Assembly (NCBI GenBank): GCA_964494345.1
Contig: CAZBSI010000013.1
Coordinates: forward strand, 9,650-73,649
Source of the DNA: DTKD01 sp964494345
GTDB taxonomy: Bacteria > Armatimonadota > UBA5829
Length of the DNA stretch: 64,000 nucleotides
Reading direction: 5' to 3'
Shown here: positions 1 through 9,022 of the stretch, piece after piece
Numbering within the stretch: the first letter of the stretch is position 1
Layout of the letters: each line of letters starts with the position of its first letter
Translations under genes and position numbers: made by a program
The notes under the pieces: generated by a model
Databases searched by the model: none
What the model was told of the DNA's origin: nothing
The model's input: the letters and a program-made list of their open reading frames with translations, nothing else

Positions 1-335
1 CCGAGCTTTCCCGATTCGCGTACTGGCGGTACGTTCAGACGAAACGTTTTGTTCATTCCTGGAGCAATCAGAAACGAGCAAGGCTGATTTGCCGGTATCT
101 GGAAACCATCAACTTCATCTTTTAGGCTGATGTTTACTTTTATGCTGCTCTCGCCGCTGTTGCGAAGTGTGATGATCCGCTCCGAGCTACGGTTCCTTTC
201 CACCAGCAATGTGCAGTCCAGAAACTGCAGATGACCAGTAGGACTGCCACAGGCAGGGCAGAATTTCCACTGCTTTCCTGTTGGGATCGACTGGTGGCAG
301 CCTTCAGTAAGTTCGTGTATATCTTTGCAGATCAT
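1..335 (-). CDS. Zinc-ribbon protein downstream of the Zor-like genes (partial)
   Basis: This open frame starts at an ATG at 335 and runs off the left edge without a stop, so only about 111 N-terminal residues are visible. A GTG at 347 is an alternative start, and an in-frame stop at 353-351 limits the frame upstream. The first 30 residues hold cysteines at residues 3 and 13 and a CPAC pair at about residues 26-29, which suggests a zinc ribbon. After that comes a beta-rich stretch (alternating polar and hydrophobic residues around TLRNSGESSIKVNISL) resembling an Ig-like or MSP/Hydin-type domain. It is the fourth gene in the same direction as zorA and zorB, 138 bp after the third gene, so it may encode the effector or sensor of that system. 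I cannot name the family, and the decisive part lies outside the window. Confidence 0.6.
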   Translation of the reverse strand, partial: MICKDIHELTEGCHQSIPTGKQWKFCPACGSPTGHLQFLDCTLLVERNRSSERIITLRNSGESSIKVNISLKDEVDGFQIPANQPCSFLIAPGMNKTFRLNVPPVRESGKL

Positions 336-473
336 ATTTGTAGTCACTCTTTATCATCTAGCCGAAGAGCGTCTCGAAATCTCAGAGATCGCGCCGGCCG
401 GCCGGGCTTGTGCTATTCGCATTATCATCAGACTGTTGATACAATATTTCAAGTGTGCTTGAGAGCATACCTT

Positions 474-1016
474 TTACCCTGGTATGTCCTGCAGCACAGA
501 ACCCAGTTGGATAATGCCGTTTCGCTTTGCTATCTCTTCTTCGACTTCCTTAACCATTTCTAAAATCCAGCTCGGGCGATATCCGAGCCGGTATATCTGG
601 TAGCAGGCGCAGAAGAGTCTTCTGTCCACCGTTCCGGTATCACCAACGGCCATCACGTGATTATGCAAAGTCTGCAGCACTCGGCCTGGCAACTCTGATT
701 TTGAAGCTTCTGGTTGATCAAGCGCTTCCACAAACACATCAAGCCATTCCGTCACATCGTCAGGATATCTTGTCAACAGATCTGCCAGATGCCTTAGGTT
801 ACCTCCCTTGAGCGGGAGCACCGAATGCGCCGCTTTGTAAATGCCCAGTTGGTCCCGTTCCGTACCTGAAAACGCGTTTGTGGCCATAGTCAGCAGCGCC
901 ATTTGCAGCCTCTCTCTTTCTGTGCTGCAGACTGCATTTCTCCATTCCGTACGACTAGGAGAAGCAAAATCAAAACTAGATATGAACTTGGCGAATACTC
1001 CGCTTGATGCTTCCAA
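474..1016 (-). CDS. Hypothetical protein, third gene of the Zorya-like operon
   Basis: I place the start at a TTG at 1016. GGAG lies nine bases upstream, and the start sits two bases beyond the zorB stop, giving about 180 residues. The longer frame starting at 1157 would overlap zorB by 140 bp and is less likely. The protein looks alpha-helical and soluble, with no signal peptide, no membrane segment and no nuclease or helicase motif that I can see. Position and spacing indicate co-translation with zorB. Known Zorya systems carry ZorC plus the helicase ZorD (type I), the HNH protein ZorE (type II) or ZorF plus ZorG (type III) in this place. I see no clear match to any of them, so I leave it unnamed. 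It could be a divergent ZorC-like or ZorF-like DNA-binding accessory. Confidence 0.6.
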   Translation of the reverse strand: MEASSGVFAKFISSFDFASPSRTEWRNAVCSTERERLQMALLTMATNAFSGTERDQLGIYKAAHSVLPLKGGNLRHLADLLTRYPDDVTEWLDVFVEALDQPEASKSELPGRVLQTLHNHVMAVGDTGTVDRRLFCACYQIYRLGYRPSWILEMVKEVEEEIAKRNGIIQLGSVLQDIPG

Positions 1017-1017
1017 T

Positions 1018-1752
1018 CTAACGCTCTCCGTCGCCCAGGTTGCGGCGTCTTGCTTCTCGATTGATATGGTCGACTGATTGACGACCAGCATAGACCACAA
1101 CAATCTCCAAACGCTTGTTAAGCTGGGATGCTCGATCAGGGCTTGCGCCTGCCACACCTATGGCCGGTTCCCAACAACCCCGACCAGATGCTTCAATAAG
1201 GTTTGGCGCTAGATGAGAGGTAGCGTACAGCAAAATTACAGCCTGATTCGCTCGTGCAAGCGACAGACTCCAAGTCGCTTCCGGTGGTCCTTCTGAACGA
1301 TCTGCGTGACCCTCCACGATGATTCGCTTGAACGGCCGTGTCTCAGGATTCACGGCATCGCCTTGGCTCTTGGCTAATATCCTGCCAAACTCTGCTAGCA
1401 ATTTGCGACCCCGCTCAGTTGCTATATTGCTGGATCCCCCAGAAAAGAACAGGGATTGTTCAAACCAGAATCGTTGTAAGTCACCGTCTCGGTATGTTTC
1501 TTTAAACTCACCTCGGGCATGCGCATCCCTAAGAATGGCTGACATACAGAGATTGTCATCCGTGGACCAGCAACTACTCAGCAGTCGATCCTGCAGGTCT
1601 GACACTGCAGTCCTTTCGATAACCTTGTTTGCCCCTAGACTTTGGTGTACCACCGCCAAGATCATCACCAGCAGAAGAACAATCAAGAAATCGGCCAGCG
1701 CCACAAATGGATCTGCAGGAAAATCGATCTCCCCACTGAAGGCGTTCTTCAA
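1018..1752 (-). CDS. zorB: ZorB-like MotB/OmpA-domain protein
   Basis: This 244-residue protein has the layout of a MotB-type stator partner. A short cytoplasmic N-terminus is followed by one membrane helix at about residues 17-38 that carries an acidic residue at position 21 (ALADFLIVLLLVM), the expected ion-binding Asp. A periplasmic peptidoglycan-binding OmpA-like domain follows at about residues 88-225, with the signatures FSGGSSNIATERGRKLL, IVEGHADRSE and NKRLEIVVVYAG. In Zorya, ZorA5-ZorB2 forms a proton-driven anti-phage motor in the inner membrane. Its start overlaps the zorA stop by four bases (ATGA), which indicates translational coupling. An ordinary MotB or TolR/ExbD relative is the main alternative, but the long cytoplasmic tail of the partner and the defence context favour ZorB. 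Confidence 0.82.
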   Translation of the reverse strand: MKNAFSGEIDFPADPFVALADFLIVLLLVMILAVVHQSLGANKVIERTAVSDLQDRLLSSCWSTDDNLCMSAILRDAHARGEFKETYRDGDLQRFWFEQSLFFSGGSSNIATERGRKLLAEFGRILAKSQGDAVNPETRPFKRIIVEGHADRSEGPPEATWSLSLARANQAVILLYATSHLAPNLIEASGRGCWEPAIGVAGASPDRASQLNKRLEIVVVYAGRQSVDHINREARRRNLGDGER

Positions 1753-3248
1753 CTTCGCCCTCCTCTGAACAGCCTGCCGATAATAGAAACGCGCTTGCTC
1801 CCGTTGGACGCCGGCTGCTCAGCTGCTCCCTGCTTAGGTTTACTCGACACTGTGCCTACCGTAACAGTGTCCTCGTCAATACTGAAGCGCTCTCTGGCTG
1901 GAAAAGGCGAACGGGTTTTCATCTCGGACAAAAGCCTCTGAGCTGTGTCCTCCCAGTTACTAAACAGGCGCCCAAGCGATTTTATGTCGCCGGCAAGCTT
2001 TTCCTGTTGAGCAGATGATCGCGTATGCACACCAGTCGACGACTCCAAGATGCCGCTGAATTGACTAAGCTCATTCGTCAAGCGCGCGAGCTCATTGCGC
2101 AGGGCTGATTGCTCTGGCAGAGCGCTAAAGTCCAGTAGCACTCGCTCGAAGTTGCGAAGAACTGCGTCCAAGGAGTTTTTTGTAGATTTGACTTCGCTGA
2201 CAAAGTTGTCGAGTTTTGTACTTTGAGAGTCACTTGTTACCGAAATAGATTCTCGGAGCTCCCGAACTGACCGTTCCATCTGAAGAGCTGACGACGATAC
2301 CTTATCGGCTGCTATCGACACAATATCTCGCTCAGTATCAAAATGCTTCGCTGTAGCGGCTAGATCATCAGTTGCTTTCTGAAGCGAGGCAAAGCTCTCC
2401 GCAGGAATCTGTGCAAGAGCTTCTGAGACTTTCTTGTACATCCCACGCATCTGCTTAATCTCGTCCTTGAACTCATTATAGCTCTTGTTAAACTGCTCTA
2501 CCACGAGATTCGTTGACTTCTGTACTTTTGTCAAGTGTTCCACGGCCGGCTTGATCTGAGTAGCCAGGGAATCTGATATGCCTCTGAGTGCATCTACGGA
2601 GCTTTGAAGCTGCGACATCAAATCGTCTTCATCGGTCGAATCATCGAAGACAAATTGCAGGTAACGTGATTCGGCCAATTGACTGGCTTGTTCGGCTAGA
2701 CCTTGAGCAATGCGGGCATACACAGCATTGAGAAAGGAGATAATGATCGTAGCCACTAGGCCAGCCAGAGTGCAAACGGATGCATAGGATATGCCAGACA
2801 AGAGGTTAGAGATACCACGCGCAAGGCTCTGAACACTTTGAACTGAAGTCGAAGTGGAGGTTGATTGGACTGAATGCCCAAGGCTGGTGACAGCGTTTGC
2901 AACCCCCCAGACCGTCCCCAACAGACCCATGAACACGAATATGCCGGCAAAGTACCTGGGCCAGTAGATCCAGTCTAAGTAACGTATCCTACTGACGTCA
3001 GTTTGGCCTGATTCTAGCACAGCGACGAAATACTCACGCAGCTCAGTGGAATTGGGCAGAGAACTCACCTGCTCTATTGCTGCCTCGCGCGTCTCAGGCT
3101 CGGCTGCCTCCAGCAGCCCACGCATAGGTGTCCGCTCCGACGTCATTAGCATCTTGAAGGCGGCTATCCATCGTAGAAAAACCCATACGAACGAAATAGC
3201 GATTACTGCGATTGCTACCTGTCCCTCTATTGGAACTGCCAACATCAC
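1749..3248 (-). CDS. zorA: ZorA-like MotA/TolQ/ExbB-type channel with long coiled-coil tail
   Basis: This 499-residue protein has membrane helices at about residues 10-30, 99-120 and 153-176, the last two matching the MotA/TolQ/ExbB proton-channel fold (MGLLGTVWGVANAV). A cytoplasmic tail of roughly 300 residues with heptad-like coiled-coil character follows (residues 205-430), ending in a basic segment. That long tail distinguishes ZorA from flagellar MotA and from TolQ/ExbB, and in Zorya it transmits motor activity to cytoplasmic effectors. The chosen start is a GTG directly followed by an ATG. AGAGGG lies eight bases upstream of the GTG, so the GTG is better spaced. It is the first gene of a four-gene minus-strand operon driven by the consensus promoter at 3342-3370. 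I am confident in the channel family and fairly confident in the Zorya assignment. Confidence 0.83.
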   Translation of the reverse strand: MMLAVPIEGQVAIAVIAISFVWVFLRWIAAFKMLMTSERTPMRGLLEAAEPETREAAIEQVSSLPNSTELREYFVAVLESGQTDVSRIRYLDWIYWPRYFAGIFVFMGLLGTVWGVANAVTSLGHSVQSTSTSTSVQSVQSLARGISNLLSGISYASVCTLAGLVATIIISFLNAVYARIAQGLAEQASQLAESRYLQFVFDDSTDEDDLMSQLQSSVDALRGISDSLATQIKPAVEHLTKVQKSTNLVVEQFNKSYNEFKDEIKQMRGMYKKVSEALAQIPAESFASLQKATDDLAATAKHFDTERDIVSIAADKVSSSALQMERSVRELRESISVTSDSQSTKLDNFVSEVKSTKNSLDAVLRNFERVLLDFSALPEQSALRNELARLTNELSQFSGILESSTGVHTRSSAQQEKLAGDIKSLGRLFSNWEDTAQRLLSEMKTRSPFPARERFSIDEDTVTVGTVSSKPKQGAAEQPASNGSKRVSIIGRLFRGGRS

Positions 3249-3341
3249 TTATGGAACCCTCTCTACTCATAAGGCACGCTGTTCGTGGCAAGGCGGTACA
3301 GTAAGCACCCCTGCATGCCGACAGTCTGTAAGCCATCTCAT

Positions 3342-3370
3342 ATTATATTATCTAGCTGATCTGTTGTCAA
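3342..3370 (-). promoter_or_regulatory. Consensus sigma-70 promoter of the Zor-like operon
   Basis: Read on the minus strand, the -35 box is TTGACA (3370-3365) and the -10 box is TATAAT (3347-3342), separated by exactly 17 bases. It points at zorA, whose start lies about 95 bp downstream. A perfect-consensus promoter implies strong constitutive transcription. The rest of the 3249-3556 gap holds no gene that I can see. Confidence 0.8.
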
Positions 3371-3556
3371 TTGATTCGCACATTGATTGGATCATTGTTG
3401 ACAGGCATATGTCTCACATGTGTTCTGGGCGGAAACAAATCGTCGGACCCGCGAATCGCGTCTAACACGTCGTTCAGATAGCAGCGAATCAATGTACCTG
3501 GGGTTTTGCACTAATGTAGAATCGATCGGATGCAATGCGATGATAGGCCGGCAAAA

Positions 3557-6500
3557 GTTTCAATCCTCACCGGCCCCGAAGGGCCGGTGCAACCGGAGTC
3601 GGTAAGTCCCAAATCGTAACGCCCGATTGTTTCAATCCTCACCGGCCCCGAAGGGCCGGTGCAACTTGGATATTGGCGGAGAATGGAGAGCAACCTGGCG
3701 TTTCAATCCTCACCGGCCCCGAAGGGCCGGTGCAACGAGAAGTCGCCCGTATCAGCCGCCGTATCAGCCGCTGTTTCAATCCTCACCGGCCCCGAAGGGC
3801 CGGTGCAACACCCCTCGCCCAAGAGCAGGGTATTGAGATCGGCAATCGTTTCAATCCTCACCGGCCCCGAAGGGCCGGTGCAACAGTGGCTGATGCTACA
3901 ACTGTTATTCACGATCTAAAAGTTTCAATCCTCACCGGCCCCGAAGGGCCGGTGCAACGTGTCGTCCACATAAGGCGTCGTTTCCCTGCCTGTGTTTCAA
4001 TCCTCACCGGCCCCGAAGGGCCGGTGCAACCACTACGATTTTAATGCCCTCTTGCGTATCATCGTTTCAATCCTCACCGGCCCCGAAGGGCCGGTGCAAC
4101 GTAGCTAAGGCAGTCATTACGAAAATCGCTCATGAGTTTCAATCCTCACCGGCCCCGAAGGGCCGGTGCAACAATTGATCGGTACTGCGTGATCGCGCAA
4201 CATGCGTTTCAATCCTCACCGGCCCCGAAGGGCCGGTGCAACAGGAATTGGCGGGAATACCTGCGAAGGCATTCCAACGTTTCAATCCTCACCGGCCCCG
4301 AAGGGCCGGTGCAACTAGTTGGTTGTAGAAGAGAAACATCTTCTACGTAAGTTTCAATCCTCACCGGCCCCGAAGGGCCGGTGCAACTCCCATAACTTCA
4401 TCAGTTCGCCTAAGCGATAATAGTTTCAATCCTCACCGGCCCCGAAGGGCCGGTGCAACTGGGAGCGGCAGAGCCAGGAGAACCAGGCGCAGATTGTTTC
4501 AATCCTCACCGGCCCCGAAGGGCCGGTGCAACAAGCCTAAATCAAAATAGAGGAGGCGCGAAAATGTTTAAATCCTCACCGGCCCCGAAGGGCCGGTGCA
4601 ACGCGCAATGGAAGCGGTGAGCGCGTGTGGTTAGTGGTTTCAATCCTCACCGGCCCCGAAGGGCCGGTGCAACACGTGCATGGGCACGACCTGCAATTAT
4701 TGGCGCAAAGTTTCAATCCTCACCGGCCCCGAAGGGCCGGTGCAACTGCCACAAGTTGTGCTGGTGTGCATGTCAGATAGACGTTTCAATCCTCACCGGC
4801 CCCGAAGGGCCGGTGCAACGAGGCAAAATGCGGGCCGCTGTGGGCGGTAGACGGTTTCAATCCTCACCGGCCCCGAAGGGCCGGTGCAACGATATTCCTG
4901 CGACTGAAAATGGCTGGCACGGAGTTTCAATCCTCACCGGCCCCGAAGGGCCGGTGCAACGCGGTAATCCATGGTGCTAACTTGTGCGGAGCAGTTTCAA
5001 TCCTCACCGGCCCCGAAGGGCCGGTGCAACGCAAGCCCAATGAGACATTCGCCATGTTCCCCGATGTTTCAATCCTCACCGGCCCCGAAGGGCCGGTGCA
5101 ACGCGGAACCCGCCGTCTTTGGCGAAGTTCTCGAACTCGTTTCAATCCTCACCGGCCCCGAAGGGCCGGTGCAACCTCATCACCCCAGTTGTAACGCACA
5201 ATCGGTTTGATGTTTCAATCCTCACCGGCCCCGAAGGGCCGGTGCAACTGCTCTAAAATCGACCGCGTGGACATCGGCTTAATTGTTTCAATCCTCACCG
5301 GCCCCGAAGGGCCGGTGCAACCCGAGATATCCGACGACAACCGCAACTACTGGATTGTTTCAATCCTCACCGGCCCCGAAGGGCCGGTGCAACCGGCGGA
5401 GATGTCGCAGCCGCGGTCAGGCCGTTGTGGTTTCAATCCTCACCGGCCCCGAAGGGCCGGTGCAACGCGAACTTGCTGTCCAGTAGCAGGTAGAGCAAAT
5501 TGTTTCAATCCTCACCGGCCCCGAAGGGCCGGTGCAACTGTGTTGCGGCAACTACAGGCACTCCTGTAGACTGTGTTTCAATCCTCACCGGCCCCGAAGG
5601 GCCGGTGCAACATGGCAATTTTACGCCTCGCGAACCTGCAATCTTTAGTTTCAATCCTCACCGGCCCCGAAGGGCCGGTGCAACCGCAACAATCACCAAT
5701 ACGCCCAGCCCTTTACTGTTTCAATCCTCACCGGCCCCGAAGGGCCGGTGCAACACTTGGTAAAACACTTCGTAATTAAGCTCGTTGAGTGTTTCAATCC
5801 TCACCGGCCCCGAAGGGCCGGTGCAACNNNNNNNNNNNNNNNNNNNNNNNNNNNNNNNNNNNNNNNNNNNNNNNNNNNNNNNNNNNNNNNNNNNNNNNNN
5901 NNNNNNNNNNNNNNNNNNNNNNNNNNNCGTCGATATACGTCGTGTTTCAATCCTCACCGGCCCCGAAGGGCCGGTGCAACTACACTACAGCTACGCAGCT
6001 CGAGGCGTTGAAACTGTTTCAATCCTCACCGGCCCCGAAGGGCCGGTGCATCCAATCACCGCTGCGGCTGGAACAACTCAGCTAACTGTTTCAATCCTCA
6101 CCGGCCCCGAAGGGCCGGTGCAACTAAAGCGGCGGGAGGTTACTATGGCAGTTACATTGTTTCAATCCTCACCGGCCCCGAAGGGCCGGTGCAACTAAGG
6201 CCGGAGCGCCGGAGGAGCCAGAGGAGCCGAAGTTTCAATCCTCACCGGCCCCGAAGGGCCGGTGCAACCTTGATAACTGCCAAAGGAGCACCGCCAACAG
6301 TTGAGTTTCAATCCTCACCGGCCCCGAAGGGCCGGTGCAACACTTCTCAACGAGGAATCCGCCGATGTGTTTGTTGTTTCAATCCTCACCGGCCCCGAAG
6401 GGCCGGTGCAACTTTTTCGTCACGTCGAAAATCACGTATTGAGTTTCAGTTTCAATCCTCACCGGCCCCGAAGGGCCGGTGCAACAGCGTTCCGCATTTT

Positions 6501-7505
6501 ACGCAGCACATTTCGGGATCGTTTCAATCCTCACCGGCCCCGAAGGGCCGGTGCAACGGTTTTGGCCACGACGACAATCACCGCTGCGGCTGGGTTTCAA
6601 TCCTCACCGGCCCCGAAGGGCCGGTGCAACTCGCCTAAACAATCCATCGGCTCGCGCATATATGGGTTTCAATCCTCACCGGCCCCGAAGGGCCGGTGCA
6701 ACCTCAATCGTCTGGCCGTTCCAGCACAGCCATATATGTTTCAATCCTCACCGGCCCCGAAGGGCCGGTGCAACTAGTAAATCGCTTGACAAGGGAATAA
6801 TGTAGGTGTAGTTTCAATCCTCACCGGCCCCGAAGGGCCGGTGCAACGCGCGGGTTTGCCGCGTACGTTCGCGATTGCATCGTTTCAATCCTCACCGGCC
6901 CCGAAGGGCCGGTGCAACGAAGGGGGGGCTAACAATGAACACAATAATCACGATGTTTCAATCCTCACCGGCCCCGAAGGGCCGGTGCAACGCCGGACTG
7001 GTGGCCTGGCTGGTAGACACAATCAAGGTTTCAATCCTCACCGGCCCCGAAGGGCCGGTGCAACACTGCGAGTTGTTGCGCTGAGGGCCGGGCTGCGAGT
7101 GTTTCAATCCTCACCGGCCCCGAAGGGCCGGTGCAACGGGCGCGTTTACGAAAGTCATGGCCATGCACAATGTGTTTCAATCCTCACCGGCCCCGAAGGG
7201 CCGGTGCAACGGCCAGGGACGCCAAGGCTCGCCTGGTCGATCTTGTTTCAATCCTCACCGGCCCCGAAGGGCCGGTGCAACCTGGCGCATACCGATTACC
7301 GTCGTGATCAAGCGACTTGTTTCAATCCTCACCGGCCCCGAAGGGCCGGTGCAACGTCAATCGTTTTGAGCAGCTCTTGGTCGTTCATTTAGTGTTTCAA
7401 TCCTCACCGGCCCCGAAGGGCCGGTGCAACCCCAGGACGTGGCGGACAAATATGGAGTTGAGGTCAGAGTTTCAATCCTCACCGGCCCCGAAGGGCCGGT
7501 GCAAC
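3557..7505 (-). CRISPR. Type I-C CRISPR array, 54 visible repeats
   Basis: I count 54 copies of a 37-bp repeat, from 3557-3593 to 7469-7505, with spacers of 33-38 bp. A 100-N gap sits between repeats 32 and 33. The + strand shows the repeat as GTTTCAATCC...GGTGCAAC, but transcription is on the minus strand. That orientation ends in AGGATTGAAAC, the typical 11-nt 5' handle of type I-C crRNAs, and places the leader beside cas2. Each repeat folds into a 9-bp GC stem closed by a TTCG loop. Only two repeats differ: the one at 4566 (C to A at position 5) and the one at 6016 (A to T at position 36). Very uniform repeats and no decay at the distal end suggest an active or recently active array. Confidence 0.98.
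5828..5927. other. Assembly gap of 100 N inside the CRISPR array
   Basis: Exactly 100 N separate repeat 32 (ending 5827) from a 16-base spacer tail (5928-5943) that precedes repeat 33. The round number is a scaffolding convention, so the true number of missing repeat-spacer units is unknown. Spacer counts for this locus are therefore minimum values. Confidence 0.97.
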
Positions 7506-7684
7506 GGTCTTAAAAAAGACCGCATAATCCTATTTTTGTGCTCGAATCCCCCCTTTACAACAGAATCGGCTTAACTCGATAGCGTACGTCAATTGTCAAT
7601 GTACACTAATTTTTGGCATTGTCAAGCTCACGACTCTGCGCGAACCTCACGCTTAAGATCAAATCGCAATACATCCGCGCGACC
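7506..7684 (-). promoter_or_regulatory. CRISPR leader with array promoter
   Basis: This AT-rich segment lies between cas2 and the leader-proximal repeat. On the minus strand it holds a good promoter pointing into the array: -35 TTGACA (7625-7620), 16 bases, -10 TACATT (7603-7598). A perfect palindrome GGTCTT/AAGACC with a four-A centre (7506-7521) abuts the first repeat. This is where leader-anchoring motifs for Cas1-Cas2-Cas4 integration are expected, but its role is inference. Confidence 0.75.
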
Positions 7685-7984
7685 TCACACCACTAACAAA
7701 TCCTCTTGGAAATCCACATACCTGTCCAAGCCATAAGTTTCGATATAATCGTCCCGAAGGCCCCTGAGATGATAGATCCTCAAGCTATCCTCTTCCGGAT
7801 TGATTATACTAGTCAGCTTCGAGCGCAGCCGTTCCATATCCATCTCATTCACGGAACACTCAAACACCGAATATTGCACCCTCTGGCCGAAGTTTTTGCA
7901 AACCTTTGCCACTCGCCGCAACCTCTTGCGTCCCTCTTTGTCCTCAGTGTTGACATCATAACTCACCAAAAGGTCTTTGCGCAT
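7685..7984 (-). CDS. cas2: CRISPR-associated endonuclease Cas2
   Basis: At 99 residues this is the normal length for Cas2. It begins with the ferredoxin-fold first strand carrying the conserved aspartate (LLVSYDVNT, Asp at about residue 10) and continues with RRVAKVCKNFGQRVQYSVFECSV, typical of the type I-C/Csd subtype. Cas2 dimerises and bridges two Cas1 dimers to form the spacer integrase. It is the last gene of the cas operon, three bases after cas1, and lies directly beside the leader where integration happens. Confidence 0.96.
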   Translation of the reverse strand: MRKDLLVSYDVNTEDKEGRKRLRRVAKVCKNFGQRVQYSVFECSVNEMDMERLRSKLTSIINPEEDSLRIYHLRGLRDDYIETYGLDRYVDFQEDLLVV

Positions 7985-7987
7985 ATC

Positions 7988-9022
7988 TCACCTCGGATAG
8001 TATGGAAAATAGTCTCGCAGATCACCTCTCAAATGCCGAGCCAGTATTCGCGCCTGCAAGTGAGGTACCAGTCCCAAAGGAGTCTTTGTTTTCAACATTG
8101 GATGGTTCACCTCCTGCTGCTTGCGTTTCTGATACGCAACAAGCACGATCTTACGCCCATCCTCGTTGAGCATCACCGATTCGCCTTTGCGCACGTCAAA
8201 ATGCTCCGGTTTGATCTGCTGTCTGTTGATCAGATTTAACGCTAATCTATCGACCATAACAGGTCGAAACTCCTCCATCAAATCCAGCCCAAGTGCGGGC
8301 TTCCCCGAACGCAGGGCATGCAAATAACCAAACTGGGGATCCAATCCGGTTCCTTCCGCTGCTCCAAGGCAGTCATTCAGCAAAATCGCATAGAGAAAAG
8401 AAAGCAAGGCGTTAACCCGGTCTTTCGGCGGCCTGCGATTGCGAACCACGAATTTGAAGTCCGTGCGCTGCGCTCGGATCATAGAATCGAATACAGAGAA
8501 ATAATCTGCGCTGGCAATACCCTCAAAGCCTCGTATCTGATCGACATCTTTGGCTTCTTTAAGTTCTCCGAGGTGTATGCCCAACCACCGCGCCGCCTCG
8601 CCAAGCGCTGATTTCTTTTCTTCCGATCCGGCTTCTCGTGCTGCGCGCAACAGCACAGAGCGCTGGTTATGTATCTTGCCTGCCACCATAGACCTGGCGA
8701 TATCAGCTCCTCGTTTGCGGTCGACATAGGCGGCGTATTGCTGTTCTCTGAGCAACACATTTCCGCTTATCGGCCCGACAACTCGTGCAAGGAATCGACC
8801 GTTCATGCTGAGAAATGAGATTGTCCTGCCTTCTGATGCGCACTTGTGCATCAAATGAGGACTCATCATAACATTGCCGAACGTTACGATTCCTCCAAGA
8901 TGATGAAGCGGAGCCTGCAATATCAGTTGATTGTCGGCCTCGACCCGAGCCGTCTCGCCCTCAAGACGAACATAAGCGCCCTGAGTCATCACAAACAGAG
9001 TATTCAGCAGTTCCCGGCTCAT
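7988..9022 (-). CDS. cas1: CRISPR-associated integrase Cas1, type I-C
   Basis: This 344-residue protein has the two-domain Cas1 layout: an N-terminal beta domain (VRLEGETARVEADNQLILQAPLHHLGGIVTFGNVMMS) and a C-terminal helical catalytic domain. The expected metal-ligand segments are present: NALLSFLYAILLNDC, GYLHALRSGKPALGLDLMEEFRP (His and Asp) and the following helix. Cas1 inserts new spacers at the leader-repeat junction together with Cas2 and, in type I-C, Cas4. The start codon overlaps the cas4 stop by four bases (ATGA), so the two are translationally coupled. Nothing suggests inactivation. Confidence 0.97.
   Translation of the reverse strand: MSRELLNTLFVMTQGAYVRLEGETARVEADNQLILQAPLHHLGGIVTFGNVMMSPHLMHKCASEGRTISFLSMNGRFLARVVGPISGNVLLREQQYAAYVDRKRGADIARSMVAGKIHNQRSVLLRAAREAGSEEKKSALGEAARWLGIHLGELKEAKDVDQIRGFEGIASADYFSVFDSMIRAQRTDFKFVVRNRRPPKDRVNALLSFLYAILLNDCLGAAEGTGLDPQFGYLHALRSGKPALGLDLMEEFRPVMVDRLALNLINRQQIKPEHFDVRKGESVMLNEDGRKIVLVAYQKRKQQEVNHPMLKTKTPLGLVPHLQARILARHLRGDLRDYFPYYPR

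Noticed and set aside
6631..6737. Adjacent spacers at 6631-6665 and 6703-6737 share an 8-base end (ATATATGG / CCATATAT), suggesting overlapping protospacers on opposite strands
   Set aside because: Eight AT-rich palindromic bases are weak evidence, and the implied flanks (CGC and CAG) do not fit a TTC PAM.
3557..7574. Many long open frames on both strands across the CRISPR array (repeating HRPRRAGAT, SSPAPKGRCN and LTGPEGPVQ)
   Set aside because: They are translations of the 37-bp repeat in different frames. The array is not coding.
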